Shown in pieces: positions 11,708 through 22,640 of a stretch of DNA of 64,000 bases. The first letter of the stretch is position 1, and each line of letters opens with the position of its first letter. This stretch comes from Thysanoteuthis rhombus. Its lineage: Eukaryota; Mollusca; Cephalopoda; Oegopsida; Thysanoteuthidae. Below the pieces are notes generated by a model, which searched no databases, was not told where the DNA came from, and worked only from the letters and a program-made list of their open reading frames with translations. Location of the stretch: NCBI GenBank assembly GCA_963457665.1, contig OY735206.1, positions 27,212,710 to 27,276,709 on the forward strand. Reading direction: 5' to 3'. Position numbers and translations under genes: made by a program.

Positions 11708-11759
<52 letters not shown>

Positions 11760-11806
11760 GTAATAATAATAATAATAATAGTAATAATAATAATAATAAT
11801 AATAAC
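11707..11806. repeat. (AAT)n microsatellite
   Basis: About 100 bases of AAT with occasional AGT interruptions. On the minus strand it reads as poly-Leu, which is a composition artefact. Confidence 0.95.
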
Positions 11807-12260
11807 AGCGATTTCAACAACAATTACAATAATGATGTGCTTGGGTCTTCTTCCCTGACGGATCCACTTCCTTGGTTGACGCTATATGATCGTAGCGTTG
11901 ATGATAGTTGATTTGAACACTGACCGTAGGCCCGTCTTTGTTACACTGGTTATTGACACTGAGTGCTATTCCGTGTAATTATAATGGAGCAATAATTATC
12001 ATTAAAAAGAATTGGCGATAGCGATGATGATGATGATCGTGATCGTGATAATGATGATGATGAAGAAAACGATATGTAGTCGGGTCCTGGGGTCTCTGCT
12101 CAGAGGATTGTTGTTAGTAGTTTGATGTGTTGACTGTTATTGTTGTTGTTCGTCGTGGTGATTGGTAGGTGGTGGTCGGAAAAAAGTTATTTTCTCAGCG
12201 AAGACTTCGCTTTTTGGGCTCTTATAGGCACAGTTGGTTTGGACCAACTAGGACGTCTTT
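11807..12260. other. GAT-rich sequence, no gene seen
   Basis: Several GATGATGAT clusters occur (12025-12065). No exon is supported. Confidence 0.4.
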
Positions 12261-12267
12261 GGGACAC

Positions 12268-12461
12268 TGTGTGTGTGAGTGTGTGTGTGTGTGTGTGTAT
12301 GCGTGTGCGTGTGCGTGTGTGTGTGTGCGTGTATGAGTGTGTGTGCGTATGTGTATGCGTGTGTTGTTCGTTGAGACCAAGTGGGACTTGTCTTTGGGAC
12401 GCTTCTTGTATGTGTGTATTTCGTGCCTGTTTTATATGTGTGTGTGTGTGTGTGTGTGCGT

Positions 12462-12498
<37 letters not shown>

Positions 12499-12505
12499 CG
12501 CGTAT
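12268..12505. repeat. Interrupted (GT)n microsatellite array
   Basis: Two GT-rich arrays with GCGTGT and ATGTGT variants (12268-12365 and 12435-12502) flank about 70 bases of non-repetitive sequence. Confidence 0.95.
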
Positions 12506-12519
12506 CTTTTCGGGAGGGA

Positions 12520-12725
12520 GTTGGTGGGGGATTCTGGTGAGTATGATTCTAGCGGCGCCGATGGTGATGATAATGATGATGATGATGCACTGGGGGTGAC
12601 GGGCAGATGAGGAGACGGTGGTACTGGAGACGGCAGCGACAACAGGAAACGGGTAGCGTGAGAGAGGGGTGCCTTGCTGCCGTTGAGAGATGGAACAAGT
12701 TCCAGAAAGCTCGTACTTCTTTTCT
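12520..12725 (-). other. GC- and CpG-rich block upstream of the 10457-11053 exon
   Basis: This block is markedly GC-richer than the background and holds ACGGCAGC, GGCGCC and GATGATGAT motifs. It could be a promoter or non-coding first exon of the minus-strand gene. The long minus frame through it (12187-12846) includes a His-Thr run read from the GT repeats and is not convincing as protein. Confidence 0.3.
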
Positions 12726-12907
12726 TTCTTTTTTTTTCTGTCTGTGTTTCTCTCTTTCCTACTCTTCTTCCTTCCATCCTTCCGTATTTTTTCGTGTTCA
12801 CCATTATCAGTTCAAGTCTTATAAATCTCATAAAAAAAGTTTCCAAAATAGAAGTGTTTTACTAAAAAGCGTATGGAAAGTTACCATAATAGACGATTAT
12901 ATCTTAG

Positions 12908-13912
12908 AACAGTGGATCCCAAGTTTTTTTTTGGTTGCTGTCCAGTGCTGAATCAAATGAATGCTGAGTGGGATGGAGCCAGGGGCTCCAAATATTCAGG
13001 GGCAGGGGTAAACTCAATATGATCACCAGTTCAATAGAATTTCATGTTTACTCACACTAAAAATTATTTAATGGGAGGGGCCCTATTTGAATTACAGCAA
13101 GGGGAAACGTGCAACCTTAATCCAACCTTGCTATCGCCCTCTTGGTTCCAAGGCCAGAACCCCAACCCCTCTCACATTTTCAACATGCTTTTAAATAAGT
13201 TTATACAAAAACATCCAAAACAGATAACTCCGTTACGATGATACAAAGAAAACTATTTTTATCTCACATTTTTCTCCACTTCTTCTTCTCTTCAATGATA
13301 TAATCTTTTTTTTGAAAATCGATTAAACCATTATATTCAAATGGATAGTTTTTGTCTATGGGTGTCAATCTTTGAAAATGATCAAATCAACATGGTTCCT
13401 TTGGCCTTGCAAACGTGAAAATGCGATGAATGCCAGTCTCCTTGGTATCTGCCGTCTGAGTTAGTGGGGGTGTGGCCCGTGACCTGCCCAGACTAAGTCA
13501 CCCAGATACAAACAAACGTTCTGACGTTTAACTCATTAATTAATTACGTAATAAAATCAGTTTTATTTTGAATTGATAACATTTTTTCGAATCCTAATAA
13601 ATGGTGCAGGTCTGTGTACAATAATTAAGTTTTTCGATGGCTGTACAATCACTGACGTTGCTTCGCTGTCACAGGATTCGCAAATCAGGCTTTTGACATC
13701 TCAGTTCTCACGCCATGTGCAGCATTCGGCCGGTTTCGTTGTTTTTATCTTTATCTTCATATTTTCAAGATCCACCCAAAAAGGAAAAAGAGACAAAAGA
13801 GCACAGTTATCCTAATTTTAAATTCATGGTATTAATTTCAATTTTTAGCTGGTGACCCCTGATTATTATCTGTCGGACTCGAGTGCCCCTGGCTCCTCAG
13901 TTCCGGAACCAC
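12908..13912. mobile_element. Possible decayed hAT-type DNA transposon
   Basis: The left edge reads CAGTGGATCCCAAG and the right edge, complemented, AAGTGGTTCCGGAAC, recalling the CAGTGGTTC-type ends of hAT elements. Near each end lies a GGTTGCTGTCCAG/GGTGACCCCTG block, also typical. Eight-base target duplications are not visible, and no transposase frame is recognisable. The pairing of the two ends is inferred. Confidence 0.3.
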
Positions 13913-14067
13913 TTAATTCTAATTTTATTCTTTGTAAAGCGTATCTTTCTTGAGTGTCCGTGACTAAGATTTTGTCTCATGGATTACCTAAAAAAAATTG
14001 CCACGTAGTTCTGGTGCCAATGTGTCGCTCCCTTCCACCCACTTTGGGAATCACCCGTAGAAAAAGC

Positions 14068-14262
14068 AATAATTTCAATCAGAAACCCTACATAAGACTC
14101 CCATCGATATTATTCATTTTCTGTTCGACATCTCCTCTCGGCAAACTGCAACATTAAACACGCCAAAGAATAGTTACTTAAATAAAAAGTGAGTAAATCT
14201 TTAAACGAGCTGTAATTTTAATTAGAAACTCCATTAAGACCACCATCAGTACATTATTCATG
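14068..14262 (+). repeat. Family K: two tandem copies
   Basis: AATTTCAATCAGAAACCC..ATCGATATTATTCAT (14068-14122) recurs as AATTTTAATTAGAAACTCC..ATCAGTACATTATTCAT (14210-14262), about 142 bases apart. Further pieces lie at 14800-14830 and 15315-15370, and a distant relative at 1780-1810. The class is unknown. Confidence 0.45.
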
Positions 14263-15314
14263 TCTCACCGGCAATAGCATAGATTTGAGAACTTTGGGGT
14301 GGCAGGATTGGCTCCTTGATAGCCTCACACTCACCAACATTTAATGAGATTTTATGAAAAAAAGAAAAAACAACACCAAAGGATGAATTATTATTCATGC
14401 AATCCGTGTGTGAACGTCAGTTGAAACGCAATAGCTTTTGGCGTACCCTCCATTGCAGGCCGAAGGCATTTTAAAATATCCCACAGCCTTCTCAGTTGTC
14501 TCAATGCAACAGAAAATAACAAAACTACCTTGTATATTCAATATTTTACTATTAATTCTTTTCTATTACGTATTCTATCACGTTGGCCACCTTGTAGTTT
14601 ACTGTCTCAAATTATCGAACTCGACGGTTAGTCACAACATAATACTAACTAAGCCGATATCAAATCTGATAAAAACATGGCGTGAAAAATCTGAATGTGA
14701 AATAAAAGACAAATTTCACTTGCTCTCACAGCATGATGTCGATAGGACTCACAGAAGCCTATCTAAAGTTACCAAAGTAGAAAAGTATGTCTTTTAACAA
14801 GCTGTAATTTCAATCAGTAATCCAGGACCACAGTATACAAGTCTTGAGCCCGTAGCATATGTAAGAAAGACGCCCTAAATCAAGAAAATACACATAAATA
14901 TTAAAACACATGCATCTCTCACTTGCAAAGTAATTACTTTTTTTTCAATTTGCTATACATACAGATATTACAAGTATGGTATTTCAGGTATAATGATACT
15001 TTGTTTACGTTTTGATTTTGTGCAGTGGCACTGACATTGGGTTTAAGTACCCTCATATTTACAAGTCGCTTGCGTATCACATAGATGCCATACTCCCATC
15101 AATTATTCTCCTAAAATAATTATCTGCATAAAAGATGACACTTGGTTAAAATTGTTAACCTTAAACATATAGTTCGGTCATAAAAGTTGAGGACAGTATA
15201 TTTCTATGATAATATAGAAAGTGCTGAATTACTGCATTGGTATTGATACGAATTTAGCACGGGGTCCACGAAATTGCACGGCCTATAGCATATGCTAGTT
15301 TTTCTATATAACTA
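14263..15314. other. No gene seen
   Basis: Only a short family K remnant (GCTGTAATTTCAATCAG, about 14800) is recognisable. A 119-codon plus frame (14438-14797) has no splice or family support. Confidence 0.35.
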
Positions 15315-15370
15315 ATGAAAGGAACTCCGATTGAAACTCCCATTGATACATTATGCATATCTGCTCGACT
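15315..15370 (+). repeat. Family K, further copy
   Basis: CTCCGATTGAAACTCCCATT and the following TACATTATGCATATCTG match the 14.1-kb units. Confidence 0.4.
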
Positions 15371-17156
15371 TGGCTTCATCCTGTTCAAATGCTTAGTCTC
15401 ACCAACAATAAACTGCACACAAAATTGAACTGGTGAAACGTGTTCGAACAACGTCTGGGACAGTTTGTGTCCACTTCGCAATTAGACGCTCTACAACGGC
15501 ATCAATCAAGTACTAACCATTTTACACCTGTAAAGTGACCCACATTAAGCGTTGGGCTCGCAAGAAATGAAGACAAAACCATTGTCTGATGTTAGTTGTT
15601 GAGAAGAAAATTGCACTTCATTTTCGTGAGTTTGTCTCAACTTACAGAATCGGCAAACCGAGTTTTAACTTGAATAAACAAAGGAAAGACACTAGTACCC
15701 TTGGGAATAGTATGAATCCACTTTCACTCCTAGCTTGGAATAAATAGTAAGACAGTTGGGACCATTTACCCCTTATTTCTGAGTAATGAGTGCAATTTGC
15801 CGATCGATTACGTCTAAAAAGTATAGAAGATGTCTTCAAACGTTGGATTTGTGATCAGAGCAATGATATTTTGTAATCGAACTATGCTGCCCCAGACAGA
15901 TTAGGGAAAATGCTTGAAGGTACCGAACTCTTTATCTAGAGCTGTAACCAATTTTTTCATAAGGTATAATTTATGCAGAGTGGTGCAATCAATACTTCCC
16001 GGGGGTCAACTTGGTGTTGTTCATCGAATAAAATTCAGGTGGCTTTGGCCAATCGTGTCTTTAGTATTGTACCAACGTGCCCCTGCTGTTCCAAAAGCAA
16101 ATATCGCAAGGAAACTTGGTAAAACTGTGTTGGAGATCCATCAAAAATGCCTACATTTTGAAAATCTTTGATTACTCCCAACCATACTTATCGTACTGCA
16201 AGGATTCCAATAAGGTTTTAACATGGATGCAATGCAGGTGAAATGAGGTGCCTAGAATTTCGTTGATCCCTGATATGCATGCTGGAATTACTCCATCCTA
16301 ATAAATAGATACATTCATACTGAAAAATACCTATTTTTAGAATATGTTTGATCATTATGTATACAATGCAAAAGCTGCAATAACCATCTCCAGTCGGAAT
16401 AAAAGTTGGAATGGAGTTTGACCTTGCAGCAGTCAGGCTTGTAATCATTTACATTCAGTTACTGATCATAAATTTGCAATGGTTACAATTTTAAATAACC
16501 AATTTAGAAAGAAAGAAATCAAGCTAAAATCAAGTAGAAAAATGACTTTTTTTTACATGCAATTAAATCAAAGTCACATTTCATTAAATTAAAAGCCAAT
16601 GCTCAAATTAACGAATGGAATTATCCGAACCAATCTTGATTTTAGTCTCATATGCACGCGCACTTAATTAATCTCAATTAATATCCAGATGTAAGTAAAA
16701 AAAAAATATTTGATTCTATTTCTTCTTTATCTTTGATAACGTTTTGTTTTTTGTTTTTTTAGATATTCAAAAGTGGATCAAATAATTCTGTAGCTTGACG
16801 GTTATTATCTGGAAATTTCACAGTATAATGTTCAATCTATTTGATCCGAAGAGAAGTGCTGGGTTAGGTTCATTGACAAGGACGGGGCTTATGCTGGACA
16901 ATAAATATCTAGTGATTGTACGTGGTTTGCACGGCCGGAACATAGTGAAAAATTGAGCATTATAGACGTGGGAAATAGTCAAATTAAACAACACACAATG
17001 ATTAAAACATTCAATCAAAAAACTAATTATTTTCCGATTATACTCAATGCCTTTTTCATCTTTCGGGTGCAGAATTATTGATGTACCTACGTATCCATCC
17101 TCTAAACACTAAGCTTCCTACCTTAAAAGACCAGCCCCAGCAACGCAAGAACTTAC
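15371..17156. other. No gene confidently seen; likely intronic or intergenic
   Basis: Several minus- and plus-strand frames of 60-85 codons occur (for example 15914-16171 plus and 16818-17018 minus). None shows a family motif or a good pair of splice sites. Confidence 0.35.
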
Positions 17157-17301
17157 CAATTTGAAAATGTTAACATCATAGAAAATGACTCCAAGGCAGC
17201 TCAACCCCAGACCAAGTCCAAGGTAAGTGAGAGCTGAGCGGCAGCTTGGAGCCCTATCACCATAAAGAGTGATGAGAACCCAGGCGGTGGTTAGGGAAAC
17301 C
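17157..17301 (-). CDS. Internal exon of an unrecognised multi-pass membrane protein
   Basis: On the minus strand the acceptor TTAATTTGATTTAG (ending at 17302) opens a 145-nt exon that closes at the donor GTAAGT (17156-17151). One frame is open throughout: a single leading base, then 48 full codons, so it starts mid-codon and ends between codons. The peptide runs VSLTTAWVLITLYG, a short polar loop DRAPSCRS, then ALTYLGLGLGLSCLGVIFYD and VNIFKL. The two hydrophobic stretches (residues 1-14 and 23-42) look like membrane segments around a short Cys-containing loop. GC content is above the local level. I do not recognise the family; a small transporter or a four-pass protein is possible. Neighbouring exons were not found. 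Confidence 0.5.
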
Positions 17302-17614
17302 CTAAATCAAATTAATCTCAGGGTCCAATAAAGGCTTAGGCTGACCCTGCTCAAGAAATCAACTGTGGAAGGTGGCAAGTATGATAGTTGTCAATAAAAA
17401 AATAAAAGCACTTGTCCATTGCAAGTTATCCATTACATGATTTTTGAAAGATTTTTTTAAAAATCTGACTCAGTAAAAAAAACAGGGTTTAATCAGTAAA
17501 ATTTATTTTTTCGTGACTGGATCAGTTAACCGAAGAAAGTATTCCATATCTGTCTCGTTCAGATAATCGATTATAAAAATTTAAAACAAAGAGAATTATA
17601 GGTAATTCAAGAAC
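17302..17614. other. No gene seen (probable intron)
   Basis: AT-rich DNA upstream, on the minus strand, of the exon at 17157-17301. Nothing recurring is recognised. Confidence 0.35.
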
Positions 17615-18080
17615 TGCCTTCAAGAAATCAAAATGAATGTAATCTACTTGAGTGAAAGTTCTCAGTGTTTGGTAGGATTTAAAGGGAAAATTCTATAATA
17701 AAAATTGTTGGAACTGGGACCAACTGCTCTTGGTATAACACTACAGTGAGCAATTGGCTTATCTGAATCGAGCTCAGAATAGATTTTGAAGGTGAGGAAT
17801 AATCTTGACATCAGCTTAGATACTATCTACTGGGGGAATCTTAGTGTTTGGTGAAATTCAAAGGGAATTCTATATTACATATCACTTGATTCAGGATCAA
17901 CTACTATTGTACAAAACTACAGTGGGTTATTTAAGGCCAAAGAGTTTACTGTACAGCCTTCAAAATCTAAAGGTGAATGGAATCGACTGAGGAAAAAGTT
18001 ATCTGTTTGTTGGGATGAAAAGAGTATCCTACATCGCCAATCGATGGAAGATGGACTAAATGTACAGTCGAGGAGAATTC
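17615..18080 (+). repeat. Satellite-like tandem repeat, three diverged units
   Basis: Three units of about 160-180 bases begin near 17618, 17800 and 17955. Shared anchors are the AATGTAATCTACTTGAG / AATGGAATCGACTGAG block, CAGTGTTTGGT / TAGTGTTTGGT / TCTGTTTGTTG, AAAGGGAA..TTCTAT and CTACAGTG / GTACAGTC. The spacing of the second anchor is about 178 and then 160 bases. The class is unknown. Confidence 0.5.
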
Positions 18081-18104
18081 TAGCGCCCGAGAGTGTTGTT
18101 GTCA

Positions 18105-18775
18105 TCATCAAAATTTTGGCAAACCTCCTTGGACGTATCATGGGCGTCTCGGAGCCAAAACTTCCGGAACTTGTCTAGTTTGTCATGTCGTCTTATTTTC
18201 TGCCAACCTAACTTTGTATGATCTTAGGGGGATTCACATTGTGAGTCGTAATACCAAGCAGTTGTCTAATGTTTTTGCAACAAGACAAACCCATTGTCAT
18301 TCGGGTTTTCTCACGGATGCTATGATGTCGCTGAATCCTGGTTTTACTGAGATATATTGTGCTATTTTATGATCTCTCTATGCAATGTTGAGCAAAGTTT
18401 TCCTATGTGCTCGCTGCATGGTTTTTAGTTTGAGGGCCAATCTTTAGCCTAGGTTAAGTTCATAGGTGACTCTCAGGGGCAGGGGATTGCATTGGTTATA
18501 GAGCATCGTTTGTTTTTTTAAGACAAATTTTTATTTTTATTCTTGAATGCCAAGCTTGCTTTATCGAAAATTTGCCGATCTAGTGTGATCTTTTGTGGGT
18601 TTTAGGGAAGTCTGTTCTCCTAGGTATATGTAGCTGTCTACTTTCTTCAGTTCTGCGTTTTCGATTCTTATCGTTATGTCTTTGTCCTCAATATCTTTGT
18701 TGTTCATGACATTTCTTTCACTGGAATTCATGTAGGGGCCTCCTTCTTCGATTTCGTTATTCAATTCATTCATTT
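18105..18775 (-). mobile_element. RTE-like LINE fragment (C-terminal part)
   Basis: Reading from 18773 on the minus strand gives INKDIEDKDITIRIENAELK.. and DSYIYLGEQTSLKP, the segment between the reverse-transcriptase core and the C-terminal tail. The plus-strand motif ATCATGGGCGTCTCGGAGCC near 18137 marks the last part of the element. The extreme 3' end is missing. Confidence 0.7.
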
Positions 18776-18834
18776 TTATTTCATTTATTTAAAACATATT
18801 ATTACCTTATCTTTTTATTGTTGTCTTGCCCATT

Positions 18835-19008
18835 ACGAAACGTGAACTAAAACTGTTAACAACAACATAGTCGGCATCAACATAGGTTTCTTCATTTCTA
18901 AGTGATTTTGTCTACTTGGCAATCTGCCTACATTTGTGTCACGCATAGACAATGCACCAACAGAGCTAGGGGGTCGAAAATGTAAACATTTACTCCTTAC
19001 TAGCTTCA
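18835..19008 (+). repeat. Family A, copy 4, left half
   Basis: Contains the AACTAAAACTGTTAAC, ATAGGTTTCTTCA and TAAACATTTACTCCTTACTA blocks. It breaks off at 19008, where a LINE 3' end begins, and resumes near 19110. Confidence 0.6.
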
Positions 19009-19095
19009 CGACGCCCATGATAGAGAAGAGTAGCGGATCGTGGGGAAGGTCTATGTCTAACGACGGACGTTAAAAGACTGATGATGATCATGAAG
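19009..19095 (+). mobile_element. RTE-like LINE 3' end inside family A
   Basis: Reads ACGACGCCCATGATAGAG, GGGGAAGGTCTATGTC and a GATGATGATCATGAA tail. This is only the last 85 bases or so of the LINE, inserted in plus orientation between the two halves of the family A copy. Confidence 0.65.
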
Positions 19096-19109
19096 TCTAC
19101 AATATCTCC

Positions 19110-19400
19110 GAATATGGATTTTTAGTGAGAAGTTCAATTTACAATGTAAGTAAACGCTAAATCGACCCCTTCGTTTGTGCACTATGTTCACGTTTCTTTT
19201 TAAATTTGGACTTCTTTGGCAAGATATATAAACATATGCACATATACGTACATGGCGAGAGAAGTTACTGATTCATTGATCACCCCTTTTTGCAATTTTT
19301 TGATTATTCACTCCCAATACAGCATGTAAATGTTGGTCTCGAGTCGGTTTCTTTCGTGTGACTAACCAGAACTTAACTTTTGCATTGAAGGTGCTTTAAG
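19110..19400 (+). repeat. Family A, copy 4, right half
   Basis: Contains the AGTTCAATTTACAATGTAAG block, TGATTCATTGATCACCCC and the closing GTGACTAACCAGA. Confidence 0.6.
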
Positions 19401-19954
19401 ATCAGAGAAAATCATGTGAAGACGATTGTATTGTTTCAATGAATTTATTTGAATGAAAGATTTTGTTCGAAAAAAAGCTTGGAATTCCTGTATCTACCTA
19501 ATATGATCGAATACACAGTCTAAGAGAATACTTTGACAGCTGAATACGGATGCTATGAATTTATAACAAGGAAAACTGTCGAAAATAACCTTTACATCAA
19601 CATAATATTTAGTTTTTAATATTGAAGCTAATTCGTTTTTTTTATATGTATACTCAAGAAAATACAATTGTCATAAAATGGATGCTTAACTGCAATATTC
19701 TGAAACCAAAAGTTGTTAATGTTAAATGGAAATGTGCAAAAATGGAATGACAATATCGGAAGTCTTGCTGAGATAAATGAGTATTTTTGTTTCGACGTTT
19801 CGCTTACAGAGCTGTTTACAAGGAACTCTTATGTGTGTGTGTAAGTGTGTGTGTGTGTATGTGCATGTGTATGTAAGTAGATTTCAAGATATGTTGAGGT
19901 AGGGTGGTAGTTAATTTGGTGGATGGCTGATTGTATCATGTGTTTCATGAGCCG
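19401..19954. other. No gene seen
   Basis: Includes TTTTTGTTTCGACGTTTCGC near 19785, a phrase often found at old transposon tails, and a short GT run (19833-19860). Nothing more is supported. Confidence 0.35.
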
Positions 19955-20110
19955 TGTAATGATATGTATGTTATGACTTAGGGATTCCAGTTTCCAGGAA
20001 TTTGAGAGGTCATCAGTATACCTGATGCTATCAGATGTAGGTTGGTAAGGGCATTTTGGGTGTACCTTTTATTTTTCTATGCATGTGTATACATATATAC
20101 ATATGTATGT
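19955..20110 (+). repeat. Family L, copy 1
   Basis: Matches 20510-20665 in order: TAATGATAT, TTATGACTTAGGGATT, CAAG/CAGGAA-TTGA, GTAGGTTGG..GGGCA and TGTACCTTTTATTT. Confidence 0.45.
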
Positions 20111-20159
20111 GTATACATATATACATATGTATACACAACTCTTTCTCCATAGCGGTATC

Positions 20160-20375
20160 AGTAGCAGTAGCAACATCAGTCGTTATAGGTCCATTGCTAG
20201 ACAATAGCCTTTCCTATCTATTTCCATGACGATCGTGATTGCACTAATCTTTACCATGCCCCACGGGCATTTTTTCTCGTCTTTCAATCTTGTATCTTGT
20301 CATTTTCTACTCCATTTACAGTTCCTAAGGGCACCGATCGGTTAGCCATTTGCTCCATCTCTTGTCCTTTATTTT
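20160..20375 (-). mobile_element. Second type of LINE 3' tail, fragment
   Basis: CAGTCGTTATAGGTCCATTGC then ACAATAGCCTTTCC resembles the end block, read on the opposite strand, of a different RTE-like LINE from the main family in this window. A similar fragment is at 32720-32810. No coding part is recognisable. Confidence 0.35.
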
Positions 20376-20509
20376 CACTTTGTGCACTATCTCCCTTTAT
20401 TTGACAAGAGACCACCTACATACATTAAACTATCTGATCGAAAAAAAACATTAGAAAACAACAGGAACCTTTGACTCAGTAAAGCAAAAAGTATGAGAAC
20501 CATATAAAG

Positions 20510-20665
20510 TAATGATATATAAATATATATCATGACCTGGGAATGTCAGTTTCAAGGAAGTTGATAGGTGACTTGTATACATGAAATTATTAAATGTGTG
20601 TAGGTGGATATTGGCACCTTCATGTACCTTTATTTGTGTGTGTATGTGTACATATATGTACACAT
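20510..20665 (+). repeat. Family L, copy 2
   Basis: Direct-orientation partner of 19955-20110. The TACATATATGTACA palindrome follows it. Confidence 0.45.
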
Positions 20666-20685
20666 ACATACGCAACTAAGTATGA

Positions 20686-20975
20686 TTATGAATTTCGTTA
20701 TATTATATAAAAACCTTTATTTGAAATTATATCCCGTCGTTTTATGGTTAATGTATCACTTAATCGAGTCAACGTAAATAAAATAAACAATCAAAGAAAA
20801 TGAGATTGCGGCGGGAATCAAACCTGCGACAGACAGTAGCCGCTCTAACGTACCGTTGCCTTCACCACCGAGCTAAATAGCCGCCGTTAATGCAAGGTCC
20901 TAATTCTCATCTCGTCTATTCTAAGTCTATTCGTTTGTTTCAACGCTACGGTAATGCATTAAGAAATGGATATAC
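20686..20975 (-). mobile_element. tRNA-derived SINE family B, fullest copy
   Basis: On the minus strand 20885-20805 reads like a tRNA: 5' GCGGCTATTTAGCTCGGTGG with an A box, a plausible anticodon arm, the B box GGTTTGATTCC and a 3' CCGC that can pair with the 5' GCGG. The body continues downstream on the minus strand to a tail near 20690 (TATAATATAACG). The tRNA part lies inside a repeated body, so it is a SINE promoter, not a host tRNA gene. Confidence 0.65.
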
Positions 20976-20984
20976 ATGATCCGG

Positions 20985-21115
20985 CAGAATGATTATGGAT
21001 TGCGTTATATTATAGAAGAATTGCTACTTGAAATGTCCTCCTGTCATCACATGGTCAATGTATCAATTGGCCAAGACAAGTAAACAGAATAATCAATTAA
21101 AGAAAATGGTAAAAA
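20985..21115 (-). mobile_element. SINE family B, body fragment
   Basis: Repeats the 20690-20800 body (ATTGCGTTATATTATA, TTGAAAT, ATGGTCAATGTATCA, AATCAATTAAAGAAAATG) without the tRNA head, directly beside the fuller copy. Confidence 0.55.
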
Positions 21116-21207
21116 GTGTTAATTGTCTGAAACTGAATAAAACAAGCAAAAACACTTCTGTATATGATAACCATATACACACACATATATGTACACATAA
21201 TTGATAG

Positions 21208-21520
21208 TTGAGTCATCCGCAGACAGCTGTTTCGTTATATTACAACTCTTCAGTTTGACTATAGACAATCCATTACCACTTCAAGTACCGCTAGGTACGA
21301 TCAAACCCTTCGCTTAAGGCCCAGAGTCAGATGCTCTACCCCTGAATGGTCAGTAGGACTGAATTAAGCAATATATATTTACTTACGCGCAATTCCCCAT
21401 CTACAAGAGTGCTCCATTCCAGAGTTGGAAGAGCATTGCTATAGTAGCTTACAGTAGACGAGTACCCTACCTAAGGGTTCTCAACCCCTAAAGAAGGAAG
21501 CGTTAATTATAATAATAATT
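21208..21520 (-). mobile_element. tRNA-derived SINE family C, full copy
   Basis: On the minus strand there is an A-box-like region (GGTAGAGCATCTGACTC), a B box (AGGGTTTGATCGT) and a 3' tail ending CAGCTGTCTGCGGATGACTC. The 5' side carries AATTATTATTATAATTAACG. Copies at 21525, 38238 and 49962 define the family. Confidence 0.6.
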
Positions 21521-21524
21521 AATA

Positions 21525-21652
21525 ATTGTGTCATCCACAGACAGCTGTTTCTTTATATCACAACTCTTCAGGGTGGCTATAAACAATCCGTTATCCCATC
21601 CAGTACCGTGAAGTAGGGTCGAACCCTCCGCATCAGATGCTCTACCCCTATA
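21525..21652 (-). mobile_element. SINE family C, truncated copy
   Basis: Carries the tail (CATCCACAGACAGCTGTTTC on the plus strand) and the B box region, and stops just after ATGCTCTACCCC. It lies directly against the fuller copy, with the AATAATTAATAATT boundary between them. Confidence 0.55.
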
Positions 21653-21684
21653 TATGTATGAATGCATGTATTTAAGAAATGGAC

Positions 21685-21815
21685 ATTATTTGGTCCGATA
21701 GAATCAATTATAAATTGCGTTATATCATATAGAAACTTATTTGAAATTATTTCCCATCGTTACACCGTTAAAATATCATTCAATTTGAACAACATAAATA
21801 GAATAAACAATGGAG
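21685..21815 (-). mobile_element. SINE family B, body fragment
   Basis: AAATTGCGTTATATCATATAG, TTGAAATTATTTCCCATCGTT and GAATAAACAATGG match the family B body. Confidence 0.5.
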
Positions 21816-21847
21816 TGATGCAGCCCCTATCATGCTGAACACGCACA

Positions 21848-21862
21848 ACACACACACACACG

Positions 21863-21904
<42 letters not shown>

Positions 21905-21909
21905 CGCGC

Positions 21910-21984
<75 letters not shown>

Positions 21985-22003
21985 TATATATATATATGAT
22001 TAT
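21848..22003. repeat. Compound (AC)n-(TA)n-(GT)n-(TA)n array
   Basis: ACACAC, TATATA, a short GTGTGTGCGCG part and a second long TA run follow one another. The array is nearly self-complementary. Confidence 0.95.
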
Positions 22004-22334
22004 AAATATAAATAGTTTCTCTATAATACGTCGACGTGAAATAAGATTTTTCCCACTTCTAGAGGGTCAAAACTGAACGGAAGGTTTCTAACAAGTTTGG
22101 AAACTTTGAATCGTTATAGATCGCCAATTCAACTAGTAAATCAAATATCACCTTTGTCATTTTGAAGTTTATTACAAATATTATTGAAATGAAAAAGTTA
22201 TTTCAGAAAACAAACAGAATTCAACACAACTGACATTCGGTATGATGTGTGGATGATGGCTCTAAGATAATTGTCCCTGGGGTAAATTCCCCTGTATAAT
22301 TGCTTTCTGATAATAGCATAGCCAACTTTATTGT

Positions 22335-22640
22335 GTTATCCCCCGATAATCACTTATGGAGCTGGAACATGGAGCATAATCAAATAAAAGACCCCCAAGC
22401 TGATAATCATGCAAAGTGCACATGAAAGTGTTCAACATCACGTGGAGAGATCACAAGACAGCAAGATATATCAGGGGGTAAACAGGAGTCTGACACGTCA
22501 TAGAATTCATTAGAAAACTCAAATGGCAACGGATTGTTCTTGTTGCAAGGATGGTAAACGGCCGATGAACATCCTAACTCGTAACATGGATCTGGACGGA
22601 GACCCAACAACGAATCCTACCAAGCAGACGAGCATTTGAC
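22335..22640 (+). mobile_element. RTE-like LINE fragment (C-terminal tail)
   Basis: Begins at ATAATCACTTATGGAGCTGG (the YGAETW region) and runs through GAAAACTCAAATGGCAACGG (KLKWQ) and CGTAACATGGATCTGGACGG. It ends before the 3' terminus. Confidence 0.7.

Noticed and set aside
11563-11823. A poly-Leu frame on the minus strand
   Set aside because: Produced entirely by the (AAT)n microsatellite.
12187-12846. A 219-codon minus-strand frame with His-Thr repeats
   Set aside because: Most of it is a (GT)n array read in one frame. The rest is low-complexity Ser/Pro and lacks splice or family support.
20805-20885. A near-complete tRNA-like sequence that could be a host tRNA gene
   Set aside because: Its flanks recur as a repeat body at 57135 and in part at 20985 and 21685, so it is the head of a SINE.
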